A stretch of 64,000 nucleotides of DNA from CAVSDF01 sp963726715 (GCA_963726715.1 CAVSDF010000014.1:77815-141814); one strand, 5' to 3'. Shown: positions 25,767 to 35,668, counted from the stretch's first letter. Notes: a model not told the origin generated them from the sequence alone. Made by a program: numbers and translations.

Positions 25767-27741
25767 TCACACGTCGATGGTGGCGTAGGTGGCGTTGCGC
25801 TCGATGAAGCGGCGGCGCGGCTCGACGACATCGCCCATCAGCATGTTGAAGGTGCGGTCGGCGGCGGCGGCGTCTTCGATGGTCACCTGCTGCAGGATGC
25901 GGCGCTCGGGGTCCATCGTCGTCTCCCAGAGCTGCTCCGGGTTCATCTCGCCGAGCCCCTTGTAGCGCTGGATGCCCGCCTTGGTGCGCCCGTCGCCTTC
26001 CATCTCGGCCACGTAGCGCTGCATGTCGGCTTCCGTCCACGCGTAGCGCTCTTCCTTGCCCTTCTTGACGCGGTAGAGCGGCGGCAGGCCGACGTAGATG
26101 AAGCCCGCCTCGACGACCGGGCGCAGGTGCCGGTAGAGGAGCGTCAGCAGGAGCGTCCGGATGTGCGCGCCGTCGACGTCGGCGTCGGTCATGAGGACGA
26201 TCTTGTGGTAGCGGATCTTCTCGAGGCTGAAATCCTGCCCCATCGTGGCGAGGCCCGTGCCGAGCGCCGTCACGATGTTCTTGATCTCCTCGTTCTCGAG
26301 GACCTTGTCGAGCCGCGCCTTCTCGACGTTCAGGATCTTGCCGCGAAGCGGAAGGATGGCCTGGAAGTGGCGGTCGCGGGCCTGCTTGGCCGATCCGCCG
26401 GCGGAGTCGCCCTCGACGAGGAAGAGTTCGGAGACGGCGGGGTCGCGGCTCGCGCAGTCGGCGAGCTTGCCGGGCAGGCCGCCGCCGCCGAAGATGTTCT
26501 TGCGCTGCACGAGCTCGCGGGCCCGCCGCGCCGCCGCCCGCGCCTGCGCCGCGAGGGCCACCTTCTCGACGATCCGCCGGGCCTCCTTCGGGTGGTCTTC
26601 GAGCCACTCGGCGAGCTTCTGCGAGACGAGGCTCGCCACGATGCCCTCGACGTCCGAGTTGCCGAGCTTGGTCTTCGTCTGCCCCTCGAACTGCGGCTCG
26701 GGCACCTTGACCGAGAGCACGGCGGTCAGGCCCTCGCGGAAGTCCTCGCCCGAGAGCTCGATCTTCTGGTTCTTGAGCAGGCCCGCCGCGTCGGCGTAGC
26801 TCTTGAGCGTGCGCGTGAGGGCGCGGCGGAAGCCGGAGACGTGCGTGCCGCCCTCGTGCGTGTTGATGTTGTTGACGAAGCTGTGGACGTTCTCCGCGTA
26901 CCCGTTGTTGTAGCGGAACGCGAGCTCGACCGGCACCTCGCCGCTCTCGTCGCCGACGTAGATCGTCGAGTCGAGCAGGTTCTGGCGGCCCTCGTCGAGG
27001 TAGTCGACGAAGGCGACGATGCCGCCCTCGAAGTGGTACGTCTCGCTGAGCGGCACGCCCTCGCCATCGCCCTCGGCGCGCTCGTCGGTGAGCACGATGG
27101 TGACGCCGCGGTTGAGGTAGGCGAGTTCGCGGAGGCGGTCGGCGAGGGTGTCGAACTTGTAGACGGTCTCGCGGAAGATGCTGCCGTCGGGCCAGAAGTG
27201 GACCGTCGTGCCGCGCACTTCGCCCGCCTCCATGTCGCGCAGGCGCTCGACCGGCCCGACGGGCGCGCCGATCTGGTAGCGCTGCTGGAACAGCCCGCCC
27301 TCGCGCCGGACGGTCACGACGAGGTCCGCCGAGAGCGCGTTCACGCAGCTCACGCCGACGCCGTGGAGGCCGCCGGAGACCTTGTAGGTGCCCTTGTCGA
27401 ACTTGCCGCCCGCGTGGAGGACGGTCATGACGACTTCGAGGGCGCGAGCGCCCTTCGGTCGGGTGGATGGCCACCGGGATGCCGCGCCCGTTGTCCTGCA
27501 CGCTCACCGAGCCGTCGAGGTGGATGATGACGTGGATGGTGTCGCAGTGGCCGCCGAGGGCCTCGTCGATCGAGTTGTCGACGACTTCGTAGACGAGGTG
27601 GTGGAGGCCGCGCATCCCGACATCGCCGATGTACATCGCCGGGCGCTTGCGGACGGCCTCCAGGCCTTCGAGGACCTGGATGGACGAGGCGCCGTAGTCG
27701 GGCATGGCGAGGGCGGCGGCGGTCGATTCAGCAGGTTGCAT
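25767..27741 (-). CDS. gyrB: DNA gyrase subunit B, one frameshift
   Basis: ATPase subunit of type II topoisomerase. ATG at 27741 leads to IQVLEGLEAVRKRPAMYIGD, the GHKL ATP site EVVDNSIDEALGGHCD and DNGRGIPVAIHP, then GGLHGVGVSCVNALS. The TOPRIM domain shows ELFLVEGDSAGGSAKQARD and IVLMTDADVDGAHIRTLLLT, and the C-terminus has RYKGLGEMNPEQLWETTMDP. One indel near 27465 splits the ORF in the ATPase domain. The span of about 658 residues fits GyrB of the 650-residue class without the large insertion of E. coli. TACTTCG on the minus strand at 27768-27762 may belong to its promoter. It lies outside an origin-type context here. Confidence 0.93.
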
Positions 27742-27905
27742 TCAGGGAGGATCGCAGGGATCGAAGTATCGGGAAATCAGGCGCTTGGGCGCTCGTCGTC
27801 GAACGCCGCGCAGGGGCCGGTGTTCGGCGCGCGCGGGCACGCGATGGGCCGGGCAGAATCCCGCAAACTACGCCCGAACGGGCCGTTTCCGGCCATCGCG
27901 GCGCC

Positions 27906-28472
27906 TCAGGAGGCACCGCCGGGTGGATTCTCCGGCAGGCCACCGGGCAGGCGCGCGAAGACCGCGTCGCCCGCGCTCACGAGGTCGAGCACCGCGTCGC
28001 CGCCCGGCAGCGCGTCGCCGTCGAAGAAGTCCGCGGCGACGGCGGCGAGGTGGCGCACGTCTTCGAGGAGCGCCGCGTCTGTCCCGTCGTCGCCGCCGTC
28101 GTAGAGGCCGAGCAGGTGCTGGTGGAGGGCGTGGAGACGGCGCGCGAGGCGCTGCGCGGTGAGGAGCAGGCCCGCGAGCCGCGCCCGGTCGATGGAACGG
28201 TCGGAGTCGCCACCGTCGAGGCGCATCAGCAGCCCGCGCGCGAGCGTCTGGAGCAGGCGCCGCGCGTCGTCGCCGGCCGCGGCCGCATCGGCCCGCACGG
28301 CGGCGGGGTCGCGCGCCTCGGACGGGTGTTCGCCCCGGCGGCGCGCGGCAATCGCGGCCGCCGCATCACGCGCAGCGGCGAGTGTGGCGACGGCGGCGAA
28401 CGTCGAGGCGTCGCGCAGGTCGCGCGGCGCGTCCGTGCTCGAACCGCCAGCAGAACGGTCGGAGGCGCTCAC
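27906..28472 (-). CDS. Uncharacterised helical protein
   Basis: 188 residues from GTG at 28472, overlapping the CBS-protein stop as GTGA. It is Ala/Arg/Asp-rich and helical throughout (FAAVATLAAARDAAAAIAAR, RARLAGLLLTAQRLARRLHA, LLEDVRHLAAVAADFFDGDA). No family, membrane segment or signal peptide was recognised. The overlap with the CBS gene suggests cotranslation. A 164-base gap without a gene separates it from gyrB. Confidence 0.55.
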   Translation of the reverse strand: MSASDRSAGGSSTDAPRDLRDASTFAAVATLAAARDAAAAIAARRRGEHPSEARDPAAVRADAAAAGDDARRLLQTLARGLLMRLDGGDSDRSIDRARLAGLLLTAQRLARRLHALHQHLLGLYDGGDDGTDAALLEDVRHLAAVAADFFDGDALPGGDAVLDLVSAGDAVFARLPGGLPENPPGGAS

Positions 28473-29209
28473 ACGTCGAGGTAGCGCATGAACGCCTGCA
28501 CGCGCTCGCTCAGGTCCTCGTCGTCCTCACGCTCGCCGTAGCTCGCCACGACGCGGTAGCCGTAGTGCTCGAACATGGCCCGCACGCGCGCGGCGTCGGT
28601 GGTGTCCAGTTTCAGCGTCACGCGCACGAGCGCCTCCTCGGCCATCGGACGCACCTCGGTGGGGATGGCCTCGGGGTCGTCGGAGTCGAGCGTCGCCTCC
28701 GCCACGTCGGTCGAGACGTGCGGCTCCATGACGACGGCGCGGACGCGGACGCCGTTCTGCTCGGCGGCGTAGACGAGTTGCGAGAGCGCGAGGTCGCGCG
28801 GGGCCACCTCGACCGAGACCACGGCGCCGGGGTCGTTGGTGGCGAGCATCTGGGCGAAGCGCTCGAAGATGTCGTGGCGCCGCGCGAAGCCGAGGTACTG
28901 CCCGTCGTCGTCGACGACCGCGATGGCCTCCAGGTCGTGCCGGACGAGCAGCTTGGTGGCCTCGAAGACGTGCGCATCGGCGGCGATGGTGACCGGCATC
29001 GAGCGCAGAACCGTCGAGACGGGCGCGTCGGGGCCGCTCGCGTCGAGCAGGTCGCTCTCGGTGACGACGCCGACGAGGCGCCCGGCGGGATCGACGACCG
29101 GCAGCACACCGGCGCTGTCGTCGAGCACGAGGCCGAGAGCCATCTCCACCGTCACCGACGGGTCGAGCGGCGCGGGGGTCCACGTGGCGAGGGTGGCGAG
29201 GGTCATCAT
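28469..29209 (-). CDS. CBS-domain pair protein with C-terminal ACT-like region
   Basis: 246 residues from ATG at 29209 (a second ATG at 29206 is equally possible). Two CBS motifs are visible: VEMALGLVLDDSAGVLPVVD with GRLVGVVTESDLL, then HVFEATKLLVRHDLEAIAVV with GQYLGFARRHDIF. CBS pairs bind adenine nucleotides. The last ~110 residues (VVSVEVAPRDLALSQLVYAA, RVTLKLDTTDAARVRAMFEH) look like a ferredoxin/ACT-like fold. Proteins of this type are common regulators in Bacteroidetes; the partner is unknown. The frame is intact. Confidence 0.8.
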   Translation of the reverse strand: MMTLATLATWTPAPLDPSVTVEMALGLVLDDSAGVLPVVDPAGRLVGVVTESDLLDASGPDAPVSTVLRSMPVTIAADAHVFEATKLLVRHDLEAIAVVDDDGQYLGFARRHDIFERFAQMLATNDPGAVVSVEVAPRDLALSQLVYAAEQNGVRVRAVVMEPHVSTDVAEATLDSDDPEAIPTEVRPMAEEALVRVTLKLDTTDAARVRAMFEHYGYRVVASYGEREDDEDLSERVQAFMRYLDV

Positions 29210-29393
29210 GGCGGGGAGGCAGAGGGAGCGCGGCCATCGGGGGCTATGCGCGTGAACGTGCAACGGGCGTGCCGGATCGCCCGGCGACGCCGCCGTCCGT
29301 GATTACGGCGCAACGCGTGGGCGCGCAAGGCGCGGCGATGTGCCCCGGCGTGCGCGGACGTGGACACCGGCGCCGTCCCGCCGCGCCCGCAGC

Positions 29394-30772
29394 CTACGCC
29401 GCTGCCCCATCCGGCACCGGCGTCAGGGCGCGGTGGCGGGCGAAGGTCGGGGCGAGGTCGGCGGCGTGCGTCGGGGCGATGCGGAGCGTCAGGCGGACGG
29501 CGGCGATCGGCGGGTTCGGCTCGCCCTCGCGCCACCGCTCGCGCATCGCATACGCGGCGTAGAGGTACTCCTCGTCGAGCACCTCGGCCACGCGGCGCAC
29601 GTGCGAGATCGCCCCGCCCTCGCTGAGCGGGAGCACGACCGTGTGCTCCTCGAAATTCTCCTCGGTCGTTTCGATCATCCGGCGGCGCAGCTCGTCGAGC
29701 CCGACGCCGCGGAGGGCGCTCACGAAGACGGCGTCCGGGTGCTCCTCGCGGAGCGCGGTGAGCAGGCCGAGTTCCTCGATGGCGTCGACCTTGTTGAAGA
29801 CGAGGAGCGCGCGCCGGTCGTCGGCGCCGATCTCGCGGATCGTCTCGCGCACGACGGCGATGTGGTCCTCGAAGCGCGGATGGCTCGCGTCGACGACGTG
29901 GAGCAGCATGTCGGCCTCGCGCGTCTCGTCGAGCGTCGACTTGAACGACTCGATGAGCTTGTGCGGCAGCTTGCGGATGAAGCCGACGGTGTCGGAGAGC
30001 AGCACCTGCTTGTTGCCGTCGAGGACGACCGTGCGCGTCGTGGCGTCGAGCGTGGCGAAGAGGCGGTTCTCGGCGAGCACGCCCGCGCCCGAGAGCGCGT
30101 TCATGAGCGTCGACTTCCCGGCGTTGGTGTAGCCGACGAGCGCGAAGCGCGTGAAACTGGCTCCGGCCCTTGCGCTGCGTCGTCCGCTGCCGGTCGATGG
30201 CGCCGAGCTTTTCGCGCAGCACGGCGATGCGCGCGCCGATGAGGCGGCGGTCGGTTTCGATCTGCGTCTCGCCCGGCCCCTTGGCCCCGATGCCGCCCTT
30301 CTGGCGCGAGAGGTGCGTCCACGCGCGCGTCAGGCGGGTGCGGATGTAGTCGAGCTGCGCGAGTTCGACCTGCGTCTTGGAGGCGCGCTCTTGGCCCGTC
30401 GGGCGAAAATGTCGAGGATGAGGCCGCTGCGGTCGACGAGCTTGACGGCGTGGTCGCCGGTCGAGAGCGATCCGTTCGAGGTTGCGGAGCTGGATCGGCG
30501 TCAGGTCGTCGTCGAAGATGACGAGGTCGGCGCCGTACGCTCCTCGACGATCGCCTGGATCTCCTTGACCTTGCCCGAACCGACGTAGTGTCGCGGCGTG
30601 GGGCGAGTCCAGCTGCTGCGTGACGCGCGTCGGCGACGTCGGCACCGGCGGTGTCGGCCAGTTCGACGAGTTCGTTGAGCGAGTCGAGGGCGTCGGTGCG
30701 GTCGCGCGCGCTCGTGATGACGCCGACGACGACGGCGGTTTCGCGCGGGGCGCGGGGAATCTCGTGCAGCAA
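29394..30772 (-). CDS. hflX: Ribosome-associated GTPase HflX, frameshifted
   Basis: GTPase that binds the 50S subunit and helps split stalled ribosomes. The N-terminal region reads RAPRETAVVVGVITSARD, SLNELVELADTAGADV, and YVGSGKVKEIQ in another frame; the linker has GIGAKGPGETQIETDRRLI, the HflX hallmark. The G domain shows DTVGFIRKLPHKLIESFKST as G3 and LLVFNKVDAI as G4. At least five indels lie near 30600, 30530, 30480, 30395 and 30160. The C-terminus is intact. TTG at 30772 is the chosen start because no in-frame ATG is close; an ATG further upstream (30877) would add a non-conserved extension. Confidence 0.87.
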
Positions 30773-30952
30773 GGGGTCTCGGATCGGACGGAAAGACGGC
30801 GCCGCGGCGTGCGGCACCTGAAACCGGCGGGCGGAAGCGCATCCGGTGTCCCCGAACCAACGCACAAGCCATGCCACGGCTCCGTCGCCGCCCGGAACGC
30901 CCCGTCCCCCTGCCGATCTGTCAGATGCGGCAGACGCCAGATCCAGGCGTCG

Positions 30953-31549
30953 TCAAACCGCGTCGCGGTCCGGGCGGGTGGCGGCAACGTCGCGGGCGGC
31001 GCTGCGCACGGCGTGCTCCAACCGCGCGTCGACGCAGGCGGAGAGGACGAGCGCGAAGGCCTCTCGGTGCGCGCGCGGCACGGCCACGTCGATGCGGCGG
31101 CGCGGACGGCGCAGGCCGGGGCCGTCGGCGTGCTCGCGGGCGAAGAAGGTGACGCCGGTCGCCGTTTCCACGTAGTCGTCGATGTCGTCCCACGCGAGCG
31201 GCGCGGCGTCGGAGGCGTACCACAGGCTCTCGGCGGTCGCCGAGACGCGGTGCCGCACGACGGCGGCGACGGCGTGGAGCGCGAGGCCGATGCCCACCAT
31301 CACGCCGAGCGCGCCGACGGGCACGTCGGCCTGTTCGAGCCGCATCAGGATGGCCCCGACGAGCGCGCCGACGAGGAGCAGAACGGCGAGGTGCGGCCCG
31401 GCCGTCCAGCCGTGCCACTGCACCGCCGGGCGCCCGAGGTGTCCCGCGTCGCGGCGCTGCCGCAGGTGGTGCAGCAGCACGACCGTGCCGACAAGGGCGT
31501 AGCCGAGGGCGGCGGCAAGGGCGAAGAGAGCGACGGGCGACTCGGGCAC
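30953..31549 (-). CDS. Small integral membrane protein
   Basis: 198 residues from GTG at 31549. Three hydrophobic segments (VALFALAAALGYALVGTVVL, HLAVLLLVGALVGAILMRL and GALGVMVGIGLALHAVAAVV) are followed by a ~90-residue soluble domain (SLWYASDAAPLAWDDIDDYV, FALVLSACVDARLEHAVRSA). No family was recognised. It lies 29 bases downstream of the BatA-like gene and is probably in one operon with it. Confidence 0.6.
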   Translation of the reverse strand: MPESPVALFALAAALGYALVGTVVLLHHLRQRRDAGHLGRPAVQWHGWTAGPHLAVLLLVGALVGAILMRLEQADVPVGALGVMVGIGLALHAVAAVVRHRVSATAESLWYASDAAPLAWDDIDDYVETATGVTFFAREHADGPGLRRPRRRIDVAVPRAHREAFALVLSACVDARLEHAVRSAARDVAATRPDRDAV

Positions 31550-31578
31550 GGGTACGGCAGGGCCTAGAACGCGGAGGA

Positions 31579-33672
31579 TCAGGCGTGGCGCGCGGCAGTG
31601 CGCCAGCGTCGGCCGAGGACGGATTCGAGGGCCAGAAGCGCCAACGCGACCCCGAAAAGCACGTTCCAGAGATCCCGCGCGGGCGGCGGACCGCCCTGCC
31701 CCACCCGCCACGCGCCGACGCCCGCGGCCGTCCGCACGTCGAGACCGGTCGCGCGGGCGAGCGTGTCGGCGAGGGCATCGCCGGAGAGGCGGCGGAGGTC
31801 GCTCTCCCGCGCATCGAGCGTCAGGGCGACGCGCGCGACGGTGCTGTCGCCGCTGCGCACGTCGTACAGTCCGGCCTCGGGCACCGACGGGTCGAGGAGG
31901 ACGGCGCCCGACGCCCGGCGCTGCGGCACGGCGATGCGGCGGGCGGTGGACGAGCCGACGGGGCCGTCGAGCACGAGCGGCGCCTCGAAGGTGCCCGCGA
32001 TGCGGACGGCGGCGCCGCGTCCGGCGGTGGCGGTTTCGCCTGCGCCGCCCGATGCGGTGACGGCGGCGAGGCCGCGCAGCACGAACGGCGCGAACAGGCC
32101 CGCCGTCGGCAGGTCGCTCCACGACGCCTCGGGCGCGACGGCGACGGTGAGCACGCGCCCGGCTCCGGCGCGGGTCTCGGCGACGAGCGGCGCGCCGTTC
32201 GAGAGCGTCGCAATCGGCACGCCGCCGCGCAGCGCCGCCGCACGCCGCACGGCCACGCGCTCCGGCTCGACGCGCCGCCCCGGCGAGGCCTGAAACACGC
32301 CCGCGAACACCGGATGCGTGGCGTCGACGCGGCTGAGCACGGTCCCGTCGGGCAAGTCCGTGGGAGCGCCGATGCTGCCCGCGCCGAGTCGGCTGAGGAT
32401 GGCAGTGGCGCCGTCGGGACGGTCGGCAGCGAAGATCACGAGGCCACCGCCTGCGCGGACGTAGCGCGCGAGGGCGTCGGCGGAGGCGTCGGGGAGGTCG
32501 GGGACGGAGGCGAGGACGACGGCGGCGTAATCGCCGAGCCGCGCCGTGGCGAGCGCCGCGACGGAGGCATCGTCGGCATCGAACGCCGGGGCGCCGTCGA
32601 CGAGGCCGGGGGCGAGGATGAGGTCGAGCGCGCGGGCGGGCGTGCCGCGGACGACGAGGACGCGGCGCAGGCCGGGCACGCGGGCGACGAGCGGGCGGCG
32701 GTCGTCGGCGGCGAGGGCGTCGCCGCTGGGCGCGGTGATCTCGGCCTCGAAGCCCACATCGCCGCGTCCGGCGAGCGGCGTGCGCAGCCGCACCCGCACG
32801 GGAGCGCCGCCCTGCGTGAGAGATGCCGAGCTCTGCGCGACGGTTCGGCGCCGCCCGTCGGCATCGACGGCGACGAGGCGCACGGGCACCGTCGCCGCGC
32901 CATCGCCGCCCCAGCGGGCGATGAACACGTCCACATCGAGCGCCTGCCCGGCCTCGACACGCGCGCCGGGCGCGATCCGAACATCGACGACGGCGGTGTT
33001 GGCGGACGCAGACGCGGCGACCGAAACGACGGTGAGCGGTCCGTCGAACGGCACGCGCGCCGCGGCGGAGTCGACGAGCGTCGCGGATTGCCCGTCGGTG
33101 AGGGCGACGAGCAGGCGGCGGCGGTGGCGGGCGCCGTCGAGGAGCGCGGCGGCGCGGTCGATCGCCGACGAGAGCGCCGCGGCCCCGGCGCGCGGGCGCA
33201 GGCTGTCGAGGGCCGCGAGGAGCGCGTCGGGCGTGCGGAGGGCCGCCGACGCCGCTCCGGCAGTGGGGATGAGGAAGACCTCGTCGCCCGGAAGGAGCGA
33301 GGCGGCGACGCGCTCGCCATCGGCGCGGATGGCATCGAGGGCCGTCCGTCCGCCGCTGCGCTGGGCCGTCGAGATGGAATTGTCCACGACAAGCCCGACC
33401 GACACCGGCGCCTCACCCGCAGGCAGCCACGCCGCGTCGGCGACGGGCCGCGCGAACCCGACGGCCAGGGCGACGAGCGCGAGCACGCGGAGGGCGAGAA
33501 GCAGCCACTCCTGAATGCGCACGCGGCGGACGGTCGTGGCGCGGATGTCGCGCAGCAGGGCGACGTTCGAGAAGACGACCTCGCGGGGGCGGCGCCGCTG
33601 GAACAGGTGCAGCAGCACCGGTACGGCGGCGGCAACGAGGCCGAGGAGCAGGAGCGGGTTGAGAAACGTCAT
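31579..33672 (-). CDS. BatA-like protein (aerotolerance-regulator N-terminal domain plus VWA-like domain)
   Basis: 697 residues from ATG at 33672; the frame is intact. The N-terminus MTFLNPLLLLGLVAAAVPVL, then HLFQRRRPREVVFSNVALL, is the BatA N-terminal membrane domain, with a second TM near residue 65 (LLLALRVLALVALAVGFARP). A VWA-like domain follows (VSVGLVVDNSISTAQRSGG with a MIDAS-like DNSxS, LLVALTDGQSATL). The centre has a glutamine-amidotransferase-like region, GGGLVIFAADRPDGATAIL. A C-terminal TM lies at DLWNVLFGVALALLALESVL. Such proteins are widespread in Bacteroidetes near MoxR/DUF58 genes; they probably sense or shape the cell envelope. Confidence 0.85.
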   Translation of the reverse strand: MTFLNPLLLLGLVAAAVPVLLHLFQRRRPREVVFSNVALLRDIRATTVRRVRIQEWLLLALRVLALVALAVGFARPVADAAWLPAGEAPVSVGLVVDNSISTAQRSGGRTALDAIRADGERVAASLLPGDEVFLIPTAGAASAALRTPDALLAALDSLRPRAGAAALSSAIDRAAALLDGARHRRRLLVALTDGQSATLVDSAAARVPFDGPLTVVSVAASASANTAVVDVRIAPGARVEAGQALDVDVFIARWGGDGAATVPVRLVAVDADGRRRTVAQSSASLTQGGAPVRVRLRTPLAGRGDVGFEAEITAPSGDALAADDRRPLVARVPGLRRVLVVRGTPARALDLILAPGLVDGAPAFDADDASVAALATARLGDYAAVVLASVPDLPDASADALARYVRAGGGLVIFAADRPDGATAILSRLGAGSIGAPTDLPDGTVLSRVDATHPVFAGVFQASPGRRVEPERVAVRRAAALRGGVPIATLSNGAPLVAETRAGAGRVLTVAVAPEASWSDLPTAGLFAPFVLRGLAAVTASGGAGETATAGRGAAVRIAGTFEAPLVLDGPVGSSTARRIAVPQRRASGAVLLDPSVPEAGLYDVRSGDSTVARVALTLDARESDLRRLSGDALADTLARATGLDVRTAAGVGAWRVGQGGPPPARDLWNVLFGVALALLALESVLGRRWRTAARHA

Positions 33673-33812
33673 CGAGAGGCGAGGGGCGCACGGCAGGCGC
33701 GGCGGGCAGCGCCCGCACCGGGGCAACGCGGCAGGCACCCGTCAACGCACGCGCGGCCCAAACGGCGCCCGCCCCCCGACCGGCGTGCCCCGCCCACCCC
33801 AAACGTCATGCA

Positions 33813-33834
33813 GGGGCGGGTCTCGACCCGCCCC
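33813..33834. repeat. Dispersed palindrome, GGGCGGGTC family, copy 4
   Basis: Ten-base arms GGGGCGGGTC and GACCCGCCCC with a 2-base loop, preceded by ATGCA. It lies between the divergently arranged BatA-like gene and the gene at 34028. Confidence 0.8.
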
Positions 33835-33937
33835 CCACCGCCCGTCCCCCCACACCCCCGGCATCCCACCACCCATCGTCCACCGCCATCGCACCGCCCC
33901 CTCCGCCCTTCGCTTCGCGGTCCCCTTCGGGGTTCGG

Positions 33938-33981
33938 GCACCTCCCCCGCGGTCGCCGGGGAGGACCGCTGCGGAGCGCGT
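33938..33981. repeat. Dispersed GC-rich element (CACCTC..GGGGA.GGACCGC), copy 2
   Basis: Reads GCACCTCCCCCGC, then CGGGGAGGACCGCTGCG and GAGCGCG, closely matching copy 1 at 8734-8776. The preceding bases (TCCCCTTCGGGG) and the bases after copy 1 (TTCCCCTTCGGGG) also match, though in a different order. It ends about 46 bases before the possible start of the next gene. Confidence 0.5.
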
Positions 33982-34027
33982 CCAGCGCGCAGCGGCAGGT
34001 GGGGGTCGCCGCGACCGCACCCTCGAC

Positions 34028-34758
34028 GTGGCCGCGTACGGGGAATTGACCGAACGCGTCGAGGTGAAGGCCCGCCTCGTCACATCCAAATCCATCGACG
34101 GCGCGCCGCGGCAGATGGCGCTCGGCGGCTCGTTCGACCTGTTCTACGGCGACTTTTTCGCCTCGAACGAGCGCCTCAGCATTCGCGGACGGCTCCCGCC
34201 GCAGGGACGGCCACGCCGACGCTCTTTTCCGGCGGCGTCCTCATCGACCCGACCGCCCTCGGCGACTTCCGCCCGCGCCTCGCCCGTCGCAACCACCGAC
34301 ACGCGCATCATCCGCCTGCACGACCTCTCGGCGGACTTCTCCGCCGCGCCGTTCGAGGGTCTCGCGGAGGTCGTCCAGACGCTCACGAGCTATGTGCCCG
34401 CACCCAAACCGGTCTCCTTCTCCGCGCACATCTTTCCCACGGCAGGCGGCATCACACCATCCTCGCGCCCATCTTCCTGGCGGTCGGGCAGAGCTTCCCG
34501 GTGCAGCAGATCCGCTCGCAGCCGGGAACGACGGACGGCGTGGCGTCGCTCGTCGTCACGCGATTCGGGCCGGGCGGCGCCTCGCAGCCGTTCGCGGGGG
34601 TGACGGGCGAGTTCGTGCTCGACGCCTCCGAGGGGTCGGCGACGGACCTCAAAAGCACGTTCTTCCTGCGCGGCGTCCGCGTGCAGGGCTTCGGCGACGC
34701 GCGCGGCACGGCCTCGCTCGATTTCTCCGGCACCGCGACGGCGGCGCAGCGGGGCTGA
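34028..34758 (+). CDS. Uncharacterised beta-rich protein, start uncertain, frameshifted
   Basis: Reads ELTERVEVKARLVTSKSI, then MALGGSFDLFYGDF, TLFSGGVLIDPTALGDF, LHDLSADFSAAPFEGLAEVV, FLAVGQSFPVQQIRSQPGTT and FFLRGVRVQGFGDARGTASL across three frames, with indels near 34205, 34275 and 34450. It is beta-strand-rich and was not recognised as a known family. The N-terminus is not visible: GTG at 34028 is the first in-frame start, and no signal peptide precedes it. The gene may be truncated by the repeat at 33938-33981 or the true start may be hidden by an indel. Confidence 0.45.
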
Positions 34759-34950
34759 CTGCGGGCGATGGGGCGCGGGAGGGTGGGCGATGCGACGGGC
34801 GGGGGAACGCCGCGACGACCGGAGCCAGACCGACGCCCCTCTGCGTCCCCGATCCGGCGGCGGCGCCCCGGTACACGCCGGCGGCGGGTGCTCCCCCATA
34901 GGTTCGCATCCCGAAGGCGCCTTTTCACCTGCGTCGTGCGACCGGTGGTG

Positions 34951-34958
34951 TACTTTCG
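34951..34958 (+). promoter_or_regulatory. Candidate promoter of the LmbE-like gene
   Basis: TACTTTCG, identical to the box upstream of mraZ, lies 32 bases before the ATG at 34991. A TTTTC at 34922-34926 is the only -33-like match and is 24 bases upstream. It is a fair -7 candidate but the -33 part is weak. Confidence 0.4.
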
Positions 34959-34990
34959 GGGATTCCCTCCTCTGCTGCCCTCCTTTCTCA

Positions 34991-35665
34991 ATGGCCCCTG
35001 GCTGGCTGGACCGCGTCCTCGTCCTCGCCCCCCACGTCGACGACGAGACGATCGGATGCGGCGCCCTTCTCGCCTCGCTCGGCGACCGCGCGAGCGTCCG
35101 CATCTTCGGCACGTCTGACTACGAACCCCTCGCCGGTGAGCCGGTGACGCGCCCGGTGCGCACCGCCGAACTCGGCGCCGCGATGGCCGCCCTCGGCGTC
35201 ACGGACTACGGCGTGCTCTACGACGGCGCCGAGCGCAACCTCGCGGGCATCGGGCGCGCGGCCCTCGTCTCGCGCCTCGACGACCTCCTCGCCGAGATCC
35301 GCCCGACGGCCGTCTTCACCGCCCTGCCCTCGCACCACCAGGACCACACCGAGGCCTTCCAGGCGACGCTCTCGGCCCTGCGGATGCGCCCGTCGCTCTA
35401 CAGCCTGCGCGCCGTCCTCGCCTACGAGTACCCGCACGCCGACCTCTACCCCGGCGCCCACCCCGAGAGCGGCTTCGTCTACTTCGACGGATCGGCCCAC
35501 GTCGACGCCAAGCGCGCGGCCCTGACGGCGCACGCCTCGCAGCTCACCCCGCACCCCGACCGCTGGCTCGACGCCGACCTCGTGATGAAATGGGGCGAGA
35601 AGCGCGGCATCGAATCCGGCACCGCCTTCGCCGAGAAATTCTACCTCCTCCGCTTCTGCTTCTGA
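34991..35665 (+). CDS. LmbE/PIG-L family deacetylase
   Basis: 224 residues from ATG at 34991; the frame is intact. The family zinc site is visible as APHVDDETIG (His15, Asp18) and SHHQDH (His115/116, Asp118). The core continues with VRTAELGAAMAALGVTDYGV. LmbE/PIG-L enzymes deacetylate N-acetylglucosamine-containing substrates, for example in bacillithiol or mycothiol synthesis, or other glycoconjugates. No bacillithiol partner gene lies nearby, so the substrate is open. It ends three bases before the convergent yhbY stop. Confidence 0.88.
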   Translation: MAPGWLDRVLVLAPHVDDETIGCGALLASLGDRASVRIFGTSDYEPLAGEPVTRPVRTAELGAAMAALGVTDYGVLYDGAERNLAGIGRAALVSRLDDLLAEIRPTAVFTALPSHHQDHTEAFQATLSALRMRPSLYSLRAVLAYEYPHADLYPGAHPESGFVYFDGSAHVDAKRAALTAHASQLTPHPDRWLDADLVMKWGEKRGIESGTAFAEKFYLLRFCF

Positions 35666-35668
35666 CGC

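Larger units (their letters stand above)
33673..34027. other. Gene-free stretch with two repeat elements
   Basis: 355 bases with no gene recognised. It holds copy 4 of the GGGCGGGTC palindrome (33813-33834) and copy 2 of the CACCTC..GGACCGC element (33938-33981), with several short C-rich runs between. The start of the next plus-strand gene may lie here, but no conserved N-terminus is visible. Confidence 0.5.

Noticed and set aside
31585..34758. Long plus-strand open frame of over 1000 codons opposite the BatA-like gene
   Set aside because: The minus-strand frame shows a clear BatA/VWA protein with membrane segments; the plus-strand reading is Arg/Gly/Ala-rich low complexity typical of an antisense shadow.
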